Origin: Victivallales bacterium
Lineage (GTDB): Bacteria > Verrucomicrobiota > Lentisphaeria > Oligosphaerales > Oligosphaeraceae
Length of the DNA stretch: 6,838 bases
Assembly: GCA_017431185.1 (NCBI GenBank)
Contig: JAFRLP010000657.1
Location: 1-6,838 of the forward strand
Reading direction: 5' to 3'
Part shown: positions 1-6,213 of the stretch, piece after piece
Layout: each line of letters starts with the position of its first letter
Numbering within the stretch: position 1 is the stretch's first letter
Notes under the pieces: model-generated
Seen by the model: only the letters and a program-made list of their open reading frames with translations
Told to the model about the DNA's origin: nothing
The model's database searches: none
Program-made: the position numbers and the translations under genes

Positions 1-92
1 AGATCAAGCACCATGTTGTACCCCAAGTTAATGTCCGGATTCGTCTTGAAAAACGTGGTGTTGTATGCGTTCCGGACACTTTCCGGGGTGTA
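1..92. other. Unassigned sequence left of the GlnQ fragment
   Basis: This stretch is not the expected N-terminal part of the neighbouring ABC ATPase. The + frame continuous with the GlnQ fragment stays open to the window edge, but it carries no Walker B, D-loop or ABC signature and reads ...CVPDTFRGV just before the homologous part. The minus strand is also open across it and gives a protein-like reading ending YNTTFFKTNPDINLGYNMVL and running off the edge, so the end of an unrelated minus-strand gene is possible. I recognise neither reading. A short inverted repeat, CCGGA/TCCGG with a 5-nt loop, lies at 72-86 beside the junction. Confidence 0.4.
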
Positions 93-305
93 ATGGTCGG
101 GGAGGTGCTCAACGTGATGAAGGAACTCGCAACGTCCGGGATGACCATGGCCATCGTCACCCACGAAATGTCCTTTGCCCGCGAAGTCGCCTCGCGGGTT
201 CTCTTCATCGACCATGGGAAACTGGTGGAGGAAAGCGCGCCCCAGGAGTTCTTCACAGCGCCCAAGAGTCCGCGTCTGCGCAATTTTCTCGCCACGATGC
301 TTTAG
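93..305 (+). pseudogene. C-terminal fragment of a polar amino-acid ABC transporter ATPase (GlnQ-like)
   Basis: The 70 residues match the end of GlnQ/HisP/ArtP-type ATPases, which power uptake of polar amino acids at the inner membrane. Visible are the H-loop in IVTHEMSFA (His24 of the fragment), the following REVASRVLFID strand, GKLVEE, and the family's closing EFFTAPKSPRLRNFL. A full protein has about 240-250 residues. Walker A, the Q-loop, the LSGGQ signature and Walker B are all absent, so this piece cannot hydrolyse ATP alone. In intact relatives the residues before MVGEVL are DEPTSALDPE; here they are unrelated, so the ATG at 93 is probably an internal methionine and not a true start. 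The open frame continues left to base 3. It is either a remnant left by a rearrangement or an assembly junction. The family call is firm; the status as pseudogene is inferred. Confidence 0.7.
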
Positions 306-308
306 TAG

Positions 309-328
309 CGGCGGCGTACTCGCCGCCG
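309..328. terminator. GC-rich hairpin between convergent genes
   Basis: A perfect 8-bp stem, CGGCGGCG pairing with CGCCGCCG, has a 4-nt loop TACT. It starts four bases after the stop of the GlnQ fragment and lies 30 bases past the stop of the minus-strand rbgA, so it could end transcripts from both sides. Neither strand has a U-tract after the stem, so it is not a classical intrinsic terminator. It may act with Rho or as a 3'-end stabiliser. Confidence 0.45.
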
Positions 329-357
329 TCAACGCAGGATACGCACAGACCCCGGCG

Positions 358-1257
358 TTACACATCGCTTTTCATGGGAGGAGTGGCCTCGGGGATTTGC
401 AGGGTGAGTCTGCCGAGCCGCCCGTCCCGAAAATCCTTGACGAAAGTGGTGGCGGCGCGGTCCAAGTCCAGTTCTCCGCCTTTCAGGAGGAAAGAGCGTT
501 TGCGGGCGTAGGACTCCAGCAGGGCGGGGCCGGAGTCGGGCGGAGCGGCCAGGCCGTATGCGCTCCAGTCAATCCTGAGGTCAAGCATCTCCAGCTGCCA
601 GGCCAGAAATTCGGCGAGAATGGTGGGCGGGACAAGGGCGTCGTTGAAGATGCCCAGCAACGCCAGCATCAGAGCCTGCTTGACGCTGGTGATGTTGGGC
701 CAGAGCAGGCCAGGGGTGTCCAGCAAATCCACGCCGTCCATCAGCGCCAGCCACTGGTTGGCACGTGTCACACCAGGCTTGGGGCCGACCTGCGCCTTGT
801 TTCTGTCCAGCAGGTGATTCACCAGAGTGGATTTGCCGACGTTCGGCACCCCCGAAATCATGATTCGCACAGGACGAAGCAGAGGGCGCGTGGCCCCGCG
901 CTTGGCGCGCTGCTCCGCGACAATCCGCTTGAAGTCCAGGGGAAGGTGGCGTATCTGCGCACGGTTCCGCGAGTCAACGAACTGAACCAGTTCCCCGTTG
1001 CCCGAAAACCACCGCATCCATTGACGGCTGATGGATGGTGCGGCCAAATCCGACTTGTTGGCCAGCACGATGTGAGGCTTGTCGGCGATGCGCCGAAGCA
1101 GTTCGGGATTGCGGGTCAGCAACGGCGCGCGCGCATCCACCAGCTCCACCGCCAAATCGACCAGGGCAAGAGCCTCCTGCATCTGCTTTCCAGCCTTGAA
1201 CATGTGGCCGGGAAACCAGTTGCGCATGGACAGGGTGTCGAAGGTATCGGGTATCAT
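358..1257 (-). CDS. rbgA: Ribosome biogenesis GTPase RbgA/YlqF
   Basis: A circularly permuted GTPase of the YlqF/RbgA family, which in Bacillus subtilis acts in late assembly of the 50S subunit in the cytoplasm. The permuted motif order is plain: G4 NKSD (67-70) precedes G1 GVPNVGKST (136-144), G2 in PGVTR (161-165) and G3 DTPG (180-183). The N-terminal NWFPGHMFKAGKQM and the C-terminal GGELDLDRAA...DFRDGRLGR are family hallmarks, and 299 residues is the normal length. The first ATG overlaps the stop of the upstream 409-aa gene by one base (TGATG), which favours translational coupling; no Shine-Dalgarno is seen. Family members usually begin just before WFPGHM, so the second ATG at 1225-1227 (289 aa) is a serious alternative start. 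Identification is secure. Confidence 0.95.
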   Translation of the reverse strand: MIPDTFDTLSMRNWFPGHMFKAGKQMQEALALVDLAVELVDARAPLLTRNPELLRRIADKPHIVLANKSDLAAPSISRQWMRWFSGNGELVQFVDSRNRAQIRHLPLDFKRIVAEQRAKRGATRPLLRPVRIMISGVPNVGKSTLVNHLLDRNKAQVGPKPGVTRANQWLALMDGVDLLDTPGLLWPNITSVKQALMLALLGIFNDALVPPTILAEFLAWQLEMLDLRIDWSAYGLAAPPDSGPALLESYARKRSFLLKGGELDLDRAATTFVKDFRDGRLGRLTLQIPEATPPMKSDV

Positions 1258-2486
1258 CAGTAGTCAAATCCGTTGGGCAGCCCAAGGCCCGCCAAAGAGG
1301 GAAGTTGGTTCCAGCCGACTGGCTGCGGGCAATTCACCCGCCAGCCTGGCCCCAACTGCGTCTTCGCCCAGGAACTGAACGACAGCAAGTCCTCCAAATC
1401 CCAGTGAAGTCGGTCGGATTTCTTGTCGCAGTGGTGCCCGTCCAGACACAAGTCCGGAGTCAGGCCGGTGGCGACCAGCGTCCCCTTCTTTCCAAGAGCG
1501 GCAAGTTGGCGGACGGCTTTCTTGGCGTTGTTCAGAACACGGTCATGCTCCCAGCACGGCAAGGTTCCCGGCACGCCTTCCGCCTGCTTGCGCAGATAGG
1601 ACTCCACGCAGGGCATGGCGGAGAAATCCACGCCAATGGCGGTCGCCATCGGCTCCAGGCCAGACGGAATCTCCAGACCTGGACGGTGCGCGGCAAACGG
1701 CACATTCACCACTGGAAGGAGAGGCGCGTCTGCCTGCATCCAAGGAGCCAGCCAGGCCAGAACCGCGCAGAAGCGGTACTCCCGGCACTCGGGAACAGGC
1801 CCCAGGGGAGGCACCTCCCCTTCACGCGCTGCGGGCGGCGGCTGGAAATCGGCGGGCTTGTCCGCCAGGATTCGGTTCAGTCGCACTCCCTCGGATGCCA
1901 TCGTCAAGCGCAAGGAGGGCGGAACCGTCTCCGCGCCGAGACCGTCATCCCATCGCCAGAGGTCAAAGCCCAGGGAGAACTCCAGGCGTGTGCCATCCTG
2001 ACGCTCCAGCACCAGCGCCAGGGGCAATGGTCTCCACTCCAGCGCCGTGTCCGCCGCCAGATTTTGCCACCGCCACTGGTCGGGACTGGCCACGTTCTCG
2101 CGGGTGACAACCAGCAGACGTGTCCATTGCCCAGGCAGCAGCGCCGAGCCCAGTTCCACGGGGGAGGTGACGGCGGCCCCGCGCCCCCACGTCAAATCCC
2201 AGACCAGACGGGCGTAGTTGGCTCCATACCGACAGGCGGTGCGTACCCGCTGCCGCCCGCCAGTGGCAAACGTCCCCGCCGACTCAAAGATGGCCAGACC
2301 GCCCTTGTGATAGACATGCGGCAACCCGTCGGGCATGAGCTTCTCCTCGCCCCGTCCGTCAATGCGCAGATGGAGTTCGCGCAGGATTTCGCTCTCCCCC
2401 AGGGTGATGCTATTCGGGCCGCCGCAACGCCTTTCGGCATGGGTGGCCGTCCATTTGCCATTGTCGTAGATGATCTCCAAAGCCAT
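1257..2486 (-). CDS. Unrecognised 409-aa protein coupled to rbgA
   Basis: I do not recognise this family. The ATG at 2484-2486 (protein starting MALEIIYDNGKW) is chosen because a GAGG lies 9 nt upstream and a longer frame from 2576 would run into the preceding gene; that frame adds 30 unconvincing residues. The protein has no signal peptide or membrane segment, so it is probably cytoplasmic. The first ~200 residues alternate short polar and hydrophobic stretches that look beta-rich, with many Trp. A Pro-rich linker lies near 215-232 (DFQPPPAAREGEVPPLGP). The C-terminal third holds CWEHDRVLNNAKKAV (about 311-325) and a striking LCLDGHHCDKKSDRLHWDLE (about 346-365), whose His/Cys/Asp cluster could bind a metal; that is speculation. 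It ends in a one-base overlap with rbgA. Codon use and composition match rbgA, not the neighbouring methyltransferase block. That it is a real gene is well supported; its function is unknown. Confidence 0.8.
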   Translation of the reverse strand: MALEIIYDNGKWTATHAERRCGGPNSITLGESEILRELHLRIDGRGEEKLMPDGLPHVYHKGGLAIFESAGTFATGGRQRVRTACRYGANYARLVWDLTWGRGAAVTSPVELGSALLPGQWTRLLVVTRENVASPDQWRWQNLAADTALEWRPLPLALVLERQDGTRLEFSLGFDLWRWDDGLGAETVPPSLRLTMASEGVRLNRILADKPADFQPPPAAREGEVPPLGPVPECREYRFCAVLAWLAPWMQADAPLLPVVNVPFAAHRPGLEIPSGLEPMATAIGVDFSAMPCVESYLRKQAEGVPGTLPCWEHDRVLNNAKKAVRQLAALGKKGTLVATGLTPDLCLDGHHCDKKSDRLHWDLEDLLSFSSWAKTQLGPGWRVNCPQPVGWNQLPSLAGLGLPNGFDY

Positions 2487-2495
2487 GGTCGTGTA

Positions 2496-2499
2496 CCTC
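2496..2499 (-). promoter_or_regulatory. Ribosome binding site deciding the 2486 start
   Basis: GAGG on the minus strand sits 9 nt before the ATG at 2486. It is among the few good Shine-Dalgarno sequences in the window and is the main reason for rejecting the longer frame that begins at 2576 inside the preceding gene. Confidence 0.55.
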
Positions 2500-2544
2500 G
2501 CGGGAATAAAGACTGCCTTAACAGTTTCTGACGGAGTTCTGTTG

Positions 2545-3288
2545 CTACCTGTCCAGAGTGTGAACCCAGGATTCATTGAACTTCAATGTCAGGAGAAACT
2601 CCTTTTCATCGAGGGCAACAGGCTTTTTCACGCTAAAACGTTTTGCATTCGATGGAATCCTGGTATGAATTGTAAACTGTGACCCGTGAGGTTGCCAGGT
2701 AAAGCAGGTTTCTCCGCTATTTTTGTCAATTCCCAAAAAATTGTTGTTATGATTCAATTCCCATCGGTAATCAGTGACACGAATGGGGCGTGTGTCTTCT
2801 TCAAACAAAACAAACTGGGAGAGGTCCTCGTTTCTGACAAGTACCAAAGTGCGCACAACATTGAATTGAGCATAGGCGATGTTGATTCTTTCATTCCAAA
2901 TACCCAGCACTGCATCACCTGTTTTTTGGACATCTGCCAAAGGGTCTTCAATTCCGTAGGAATAAACCGGAGAGTTTCGGCCGCTGATGAGCCGAATGCC
3001 CGTCGCCTTCCAAGGATGCGAGACCTTGACGGTCTTCACTGACCAGCCCATTTTGCCCAAGGCAACATCGGTAATGCCAACCGGCCGCCCCAGATGTGTC
3101 CCATTGATGGCCTGGGCAAAGGCATCCCCAAAGTCATCGCCCGACAGGTCTTTTCTGCCCACACTGACCAAAAAAACAACATGGCCGCAGATTTTGACCA
3201 CAATCTCGTTGGGAATCTGGTTCAGCGGATATAATTCCTGCACATGCGGACGGGCACTGTCCCGTAGTCTTGGCGTTTTATTTTCCAT
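2545..3288 (-). CDS. Probable type II restriction endonuclease partner of the adjacent cytosine methyltransferase
   Basis: A 247-residue protein of no family I can name. The restriction role is inferred mainly from position: it directly follows and overlaps by 11 nt a C5-cytosine DNA methyltransferase in the same AT-richer block. Sequence features are compatible with a PD-(D/E)XK-type nuclease: an acidic GDDFGDAF (50-57), then GITDVALG (71-78, Asp74) and, 8 residues later, WSVKTVKV (82-89, Lys85/Lys88). In the usual D...(D/E)XK pattern the second acid would be Ser83 here, so the assignment of catalytic residues is tentative. Other notable stretches are IRLISGRNSP (98-107), QKTGDAVLGIWNERINIA (121-138) and RWELNHNNN (175-183). 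No membrane segment or signal peptide is present. A weak GTGAG precedes the ATG, so translation is probably coupled to the methyltransferase. Alternatives are an accessory protein of the methyltransferase or a nicking/repair protein. Confidence 0.6.
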   Translation of the reverse strand: MENKTPRLRDSARPHVQELYPLNQIPNEIVVKICGHVVFLVSVGRKDLSGDDFGDAFAQAINGTHLGRPVGITDVALGKMGWSVKTVKVSHPWKATGIRLISGRNSPVYSYGIEDPLADVQKTGDAVLGIWNERINIAYAQFNVVRTLVLVRNEDLSQFVLFEEDTRPIRVTDYRWELNHNNNFLGIDKNSGETCFTWQPHGSQFTIHTRIPSNAKRFSVKKPVALDEKEFLLTLKFNESWVHTLDR

Positions 3289-4228
3289 GCAGTATTCTCA
3301 CTATTTTCTTTGCCACTTCCCTGATCATTGGAACAGCCACGGAATTGCCGGTTTGACGGCGAATGTCCTGATGTGAAACAACAATCCTGAAACTATCCGG
3401 AAATCCTTGCAGACGCAACAGTTCTCGTGAAGAGGGTCTCCTGACACCATTGACCAGCAGGTAGTTGTAACTGGCGCCTGTGCGAAGCGCACAGGCGTAT
3501 GGATGAATGGAAATGTCCCCAGCCTTGTTCTCATGCCATATCGATGGAACAAACACCTGTTTGCCCTGCGTTCTCTCCAGCCTTCGCTGACGAATGTACC
3601 CGGAGACGAACAGGGACTTGTCAACCTGCTCATCTGGCTCAAGCACCGTGCCCAAGTCGTAATGGCGTTTGGGAAAGTCAAAGTTGAATTGACCAGCCTT
3701 CTGCTGTTCCCTAAATCCAACGATGATGGTGCGCTCCCGTTTCTGAGGAACGCCAAAGTCAAGGGCATTGAGCACTTTCCATTGGACAAAGTACCCCTGC
3801 CGATCAAGTTTCTCCAGGATGGTCGCAAATGTTCGGCCCTTGTCATGCGTGGTCAATTGCTTGACATTCTCCAGCAGAAGTGCCTCTGGCCGATGGTAGC
3901 CAAGAATCCTCTCTATCTCGAAGAACATTGTTCCGCGCGTATCGGCAAATCCCTGCATCTTTCCCATGATGGAGAACGCCTGGCAGGGAAATCCAGCCAG
4001 CAGAAGCTGATGGGACGGAATGGATTCAGCAAGTATGCGAGTGATATCACCAGATGGACGTTCCCCAAAATTGGCCTCGTAGGTGTCACAGGCTGCTTTG
4101 TCCCATTCCGATGAGAAAACACAGCGGCATCCCAACTCGTCAAAGGGAAGCCGTATGCCCCCAATTCCAGCGAAAAGGTCTATGAAACAGATGTCATCCA
4201 TAAGAAAAAAGGCTGGGTCAATCCACAC
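3278..4228 (-). CDS. DNA (cytosine-5)-methyltransferase, type II modification enzyme
   Basis: Transfers a methyl group from S-adenosylmethionine to C5 of cytosine in a short target site, protecting host DNA from the partner nuclease. All main motifs are in order: I DLFAGIGG (17-24, SAM binding), II around EWD (41-43), IV GFPCQ (79-83, catalytic Cys82), VI ENV (120-122, Glu120), VIII QKRER (162-166), a target-recognition region about 172-265, IX RELLRLQGFPD (268-278) and X QTGNSVAVP (292-300). The 316-residue length suits a monospecific enzyme. The frame can begin at a GTG at 4226-4228 or an ATG at 4199-4201 (307 aa, starting MDDICFIDLFAG); relatives usually begin shortly before FIDLFAG, so the ATG may be the true start. 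Neither has a clear Shine-Dalgarno. The target site cannot be read from the sequence. It belongs to an AT-richer block than its neighbours, a sign of transfer. Confidence 0.95.
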   Translation of the reverse strand: MWIDPAFFLMDDICFIDLFAGIGGIRLPFDELGCRCVFSSEWDKAACDTYEANFGERPSGDITRILAESIPSHQLLLAGFPCQAFSIMGKMQGFADTRGTMFFEIERILGYHRPEALLLENVKQLTTHDKGRTFATILEKLDRQGYFVQWKVLNALDFGVPQKRERTIIVGFREQQKAGQFNFDFPKRHYDLGTVLEPDEQVDKSLFVSGYIRQRRLERTQGKQVFVPSIWHENKAGDISIHPYACALRTGASYNYLLVNGVRRPSSRELLRLQGFPDSFRIVVSHQDIRRQTGNSVAVPMIREVAKKIVRILHGK

Positions 4229-4253
4229 TACCCGGCAAGGACGTCAACCAAGC

Positions 4254-4259
4254 ATGATA
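4254..4259 (-). promoter_or_regulatory. Possible -10 box for the methyltransferase/nuclease operon
   Basis: TATCAT on the minus strand (5 of 6 to the TATAAT consensus) lies 25 nt before the GTG and 52 nt before the alternative ATG of the methyltransferase. No convincing -35 hexamer is found at 16-18 bp. The transcript must start in this 166-bp divergent region or run in from further right, but this box is a weak candidate. Confidence 0.25.
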
Positions 4260-4314
4260 CAGATAAATCGCCTTAATGTAATGCCTGATTCCATGAAAGC
4301 AAATGGCACTTTTG

Positions 4315-4342
4315 TTGCCAGACGAAAAACTTGCGCTATATT
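4315..4342 (+). promoter_or_regulatory. Sigma70-like promoter for the epimerase-dapB genes
   Basis: TTGCCA at 4315-4320 (5 of 6 to TTGACA) and TATATT at 4337-4342 (5 of 6 to TATAAT) are separated by 16 bp. Transcription would start near 4349-4350, leaving a leader of about 45 nt before the ATG at 4395. It lies in the divergent intergenic region at the right edge of the AT-richer block. The 9-mer CTATATTAT over the -10 is repeated in the promoter-like element at 6764-6791. Confidence 0.6.
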
Positions 4343-4380
4343 ATCTTGACTTAAAGACAATACGCACCTCGCATTTCCTT

Positions 4381-4384
4381 GGAG
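4381..4384 (+). promoter_or_regulatory. Ribosome binding site of the epimerase
   Basis: GGAG with a 10-nt spacer before the ATG at 4395. The spacing is slightly long but the match is among the best in the window and supports this start. Confidence 0.5.
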
Positions 4385-4394
4385 ACACACCACC

Positions 4395-5363
4395 ATGAAC
4401 ATCCTGGTCACAGGCGGAGCCGGTTTCATCGGCTCGCATCTCTGCAGGCGGCTCGTGCAGGCAGGGCATGAGGTCATCGTGCTAGACGACCTCTCCACCG
4501 GACGTGCCCAGAACCTGGAGGAACTGGAGGACGGCAAGCGGCTGCGGCTCATCGTCGATACCGTCAACAATGAACGGATCACGGACGAGTGCGTCCGGCA
4601 GGCGGACCGCGTTTTCCACCTGGCCAGCGCGGTGGGTGTCCGGCTCATCATCGACCAGCCGGTCCGCACCATCGAGAGCATCGTCGGGGGCACGCAAACC
4701 GTGCTCAAGTCCTGTGCGCGGCATCGGCGTCCCTTCCTGCTGACCTCCACCTCCGAGGTCTATGGCAAAGGGGCCAAAGTGCCCTTCTGCGAAGAGGACG
4801 ACACCGTGATGGGCCCCACCAGCAAACGCCGCTGGAGTTATGCGACAGCCAAGGCGCTGGACGAATTTCTCGCCCTCGCCTACTGGGTGGAGGCCCGGCT
4901 CCCCGTGACCATCGCCAGGCTCTTCAACACGGTCGGGCCGGGGCAGACAGGCCAGTACGGCATGGTCGTCCCCAGCTTTGTCCGCCAGGCGCTGCGCGGC
5001 GTCCCCATCACCGTGTATGGAGACGGACAGCAGAGCCGCTGCTTCACGCACGTGGAGGACGTGACTGGCGCGCTCGTCAAACTGATGGAATGCCCCGCCG
5101 CACGCGGACAGGTGGTCAACATCGGCAACAGCCGTGAAATCACCATCATGGATTTGGCCCGACGGGTCAAGGAACTGACCGGCAGCGCCAGCCCCATCGA
5201 GGTCATTCCCTACGAGAAGGCCTACGGCGAGGGATTTGACGACATGCGCCGGCGTGTCCCCTCCCTGGACAGGGCGGAGCAACTAATCGACTACCACCCC
5301 ACGAAAACCCTGGATGACATCCTCCGCGACGTCATCGCACACGAACAAAAACAACTCTCCTGA
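4395..5363 (+). CDS. NAD-dependent nucleotide-sugar epimerase/dehydratase (extended SDR, GalE-like)
   Basis: An extended short-chain dehydrogenase/reductase acting on a nucleotide-activated sugar, most likely for polysaccharide or cell-envelope precursors in the cytoplasm. Seen directly: the Rossmann NAD-binding GGAGFIG (7-13), the adenine-ribose Asp in VLDDLSTG (29-36), HLASAVGV (75-82), the catalytic region LTSTSEVYG (116-124), the YATAK motif (Tyr149, Lys153), and a C-terminal substrate region with RLFNTVGPGQ and VYGDGQQSRCFTHVEDV. These fit the branch containing UDP-glucose 4-epimerase, UDP-glucuronate decarboxylase and related dehydratases; TSTSEVYG is shared with the decarboxylases. The exact substrate cannot be settled from sequence. 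Length (322 aa) is normal. It has its own promoter and RBS and is followed 8 bp later by dapB, so the two are probably co-transcribed. Family assignment is secure, specificity is not. Confidence 0.9.
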   Translation: MNILVTGGAGFIGSHLCRRLVQAGHEVIVLDDLSTGRAQNLEELEDGKRLRLIVDTVNNERITDECVRQADRVFHLASAVGVRLIIDQPVRTIESIVGGTQTVLKSCARHRRPFLLTSTSEVYGKGAKVPFCEEDDTVMGPTSKRRWSYATAKALDEFLALAYWVEARLPVTIARLFNTVGPGQTGQYGMVVPSFVRQALRGVPITVYGDGQQSRCFTHVEDVTGALVKLMECPAARGQVVNIGNSREITIMDLARRVKELTGSASPIEVIPYEKAYGEGFDDMRRRVPSLDRAEQLIDYHPTKTLDDILRDVIAHEQKQLS

Positions 5364-5371
5364 ACACCGCC

Positions 5372-6181
5372 ATGATACGAATTGCCATTCAAGGCGCCGC
5401 CGGACGGATGGGCCGGATGCTGGTCGCCCAAGTTCTTCAGACCCCTGAAACGGCCCTGACCGCCGCCACGGAAGTCGCCGAGTGCCCCCTCATTGGACAG
5501 GACGCGGCGACCGTCGCCGGACTGCCCGCCTACGGGGTGCCCATCACCTCTGACCTGGATGCGGCGCTCGCCTCGGCGGATGTCGTCATCGCCTTCGCCA
5601 ACTCCCCCGCAGCCGCGATGGAACTCGCCGACAAGGCATCCAAGACAGGCACCAGCCTCGTCATCGGCACGACAGGGCTGACCGACGGGGACAAGGGCAA
5701 ACTGGCCAAATACGCGGCGGACGGCCTGCGCATCGTCCAATCCCCCAACATGAGCATCGGCGTGAATCTGCTCTTCTCGCTGTGCTCGAAAATCGGCAGG
5801 CTGCTCAACGAGGACTACGACATTGAAGTGGTCGAAATGCACCACAACCAGAAGAAGGACGCGCCTTCAGGCACGGCAGTCCGCCTGGCCGAGATTCTCT
5901 GCGAGGCCCGTGGCCTGGACTACGCCAAGGATGTCCGGCATGGGCGCGAGGGACTGGTCGGCAGCCGCACCAGGCACGAGATTGGGATGCACGCCCTCCG
6001 CGGCGGGGATGTCGTCGGCGACCACACGGTCATCTTCGCCACCAGCGGCGAGCGCATCGAGCTGACCCACAAGGCCTCCAGCCGCCAGACATTCGCGCGC
6101 GGGGCCGTCCGTGCCGCCATCTTCCTGTCCACGGCGCAGCCAGGACTGTACGACATGCAGGATGTCCTGGGGCTGAAATAA
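5372..6181 (+). CDS. dapB: 4-hydroxy-tetrahydrodipicolinate reductase DapB
   Basis: Reduces 4-hydroxy-tetrahydrodipicolinate (formed by DapA) to tetrahydrodipicolinate with NAD(P)H, a step shared by lysine and meso-diaminopimelate synthesis for peptidoglycan; cytoplasmic. The nucleotide-binding loop GAAGRMG (8-14), IGTTG (98-102), SPNMSIGVN (124-132) and the signature EMHHNQKKDAPSGTA (155-169) are all present. By alignment with the Escherichia coli enzyme, His157/His158 and Lys161 would be the catalytic histidine pair and lysine. The C-terminal RGGDVVGDHTVIF and ASSRQTFARGA are also typical. At 269 residues it is full length. It starts 8 bp after the epimerase stop with no Shine-Dalgarno, so translation is probably coupled to the upstream gene. 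No other lysine-pathway gene is in the window. Confidence 0.97.
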   Translation: MIRIAIQGAAGRMGRMLVAQVLQTPETALTAATEVAECPLIGQDAATVAGLPAYGVPITSDLDAALASADVVIAFANSPAAAMELADKASKTGTSLVIGTTGLTDGDKGKLAKYAADGLRIVQSPNMSIGVNLLFSLCSKIGRLLNEDYDIEVVEMHHNQKKDAPSGTAVRLAEILCEARGLDYAKDVRHGREGLVGSRTRHEIGMHALRGGDVVGDHTVIFATSGERIELTHKASSRQTFARGAVRAAIFLSTAQPGLYDMQDVLGLK

Positions 6182-6213
6182 CCAGATAGCCATAACCAAT
6201 TGTCACACAGTTT

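Noticed and set aside
175..1263. Long plus-strand ORF (362 codons) across rbgA
   Set aside because: Antisense shadow of a GC-rich gene; rbgA on the other strand carries every expected GTPase motif.
1305..2531. Long plus-strand ORF (408 codons) opposite the 409-aa gene
   Set aside because: Rich in Arg/Gln/Gly/Pro as expected for an antisense frame of GC-rich DNA, and it has no RBS. The minus-strand gene has a good RBS and a tight junction with rbgA.
2487..2576. 30-residue N-terminal extension of the 409-aa protein
   Set aside because: It overlaps the end of the nuclease gene, has no RBS and is followed by an ATG at 2486 with GAGG at suitable spacing.
3503..4114. Plus-strand ORF (203 codons) opposite the methyltransferase
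   Set aside because: Antisense to a gene with a complete set of methyltransferase motifs; no RBS or recognisable domain.
4482..5282. Minus-strand ORF (266 codons) opposite the epimerase
   Set aside because: Composition dominated by Gly/Asp/Ala/His as in antisense frames; the plus strand has an intact Rossmann enzyme.
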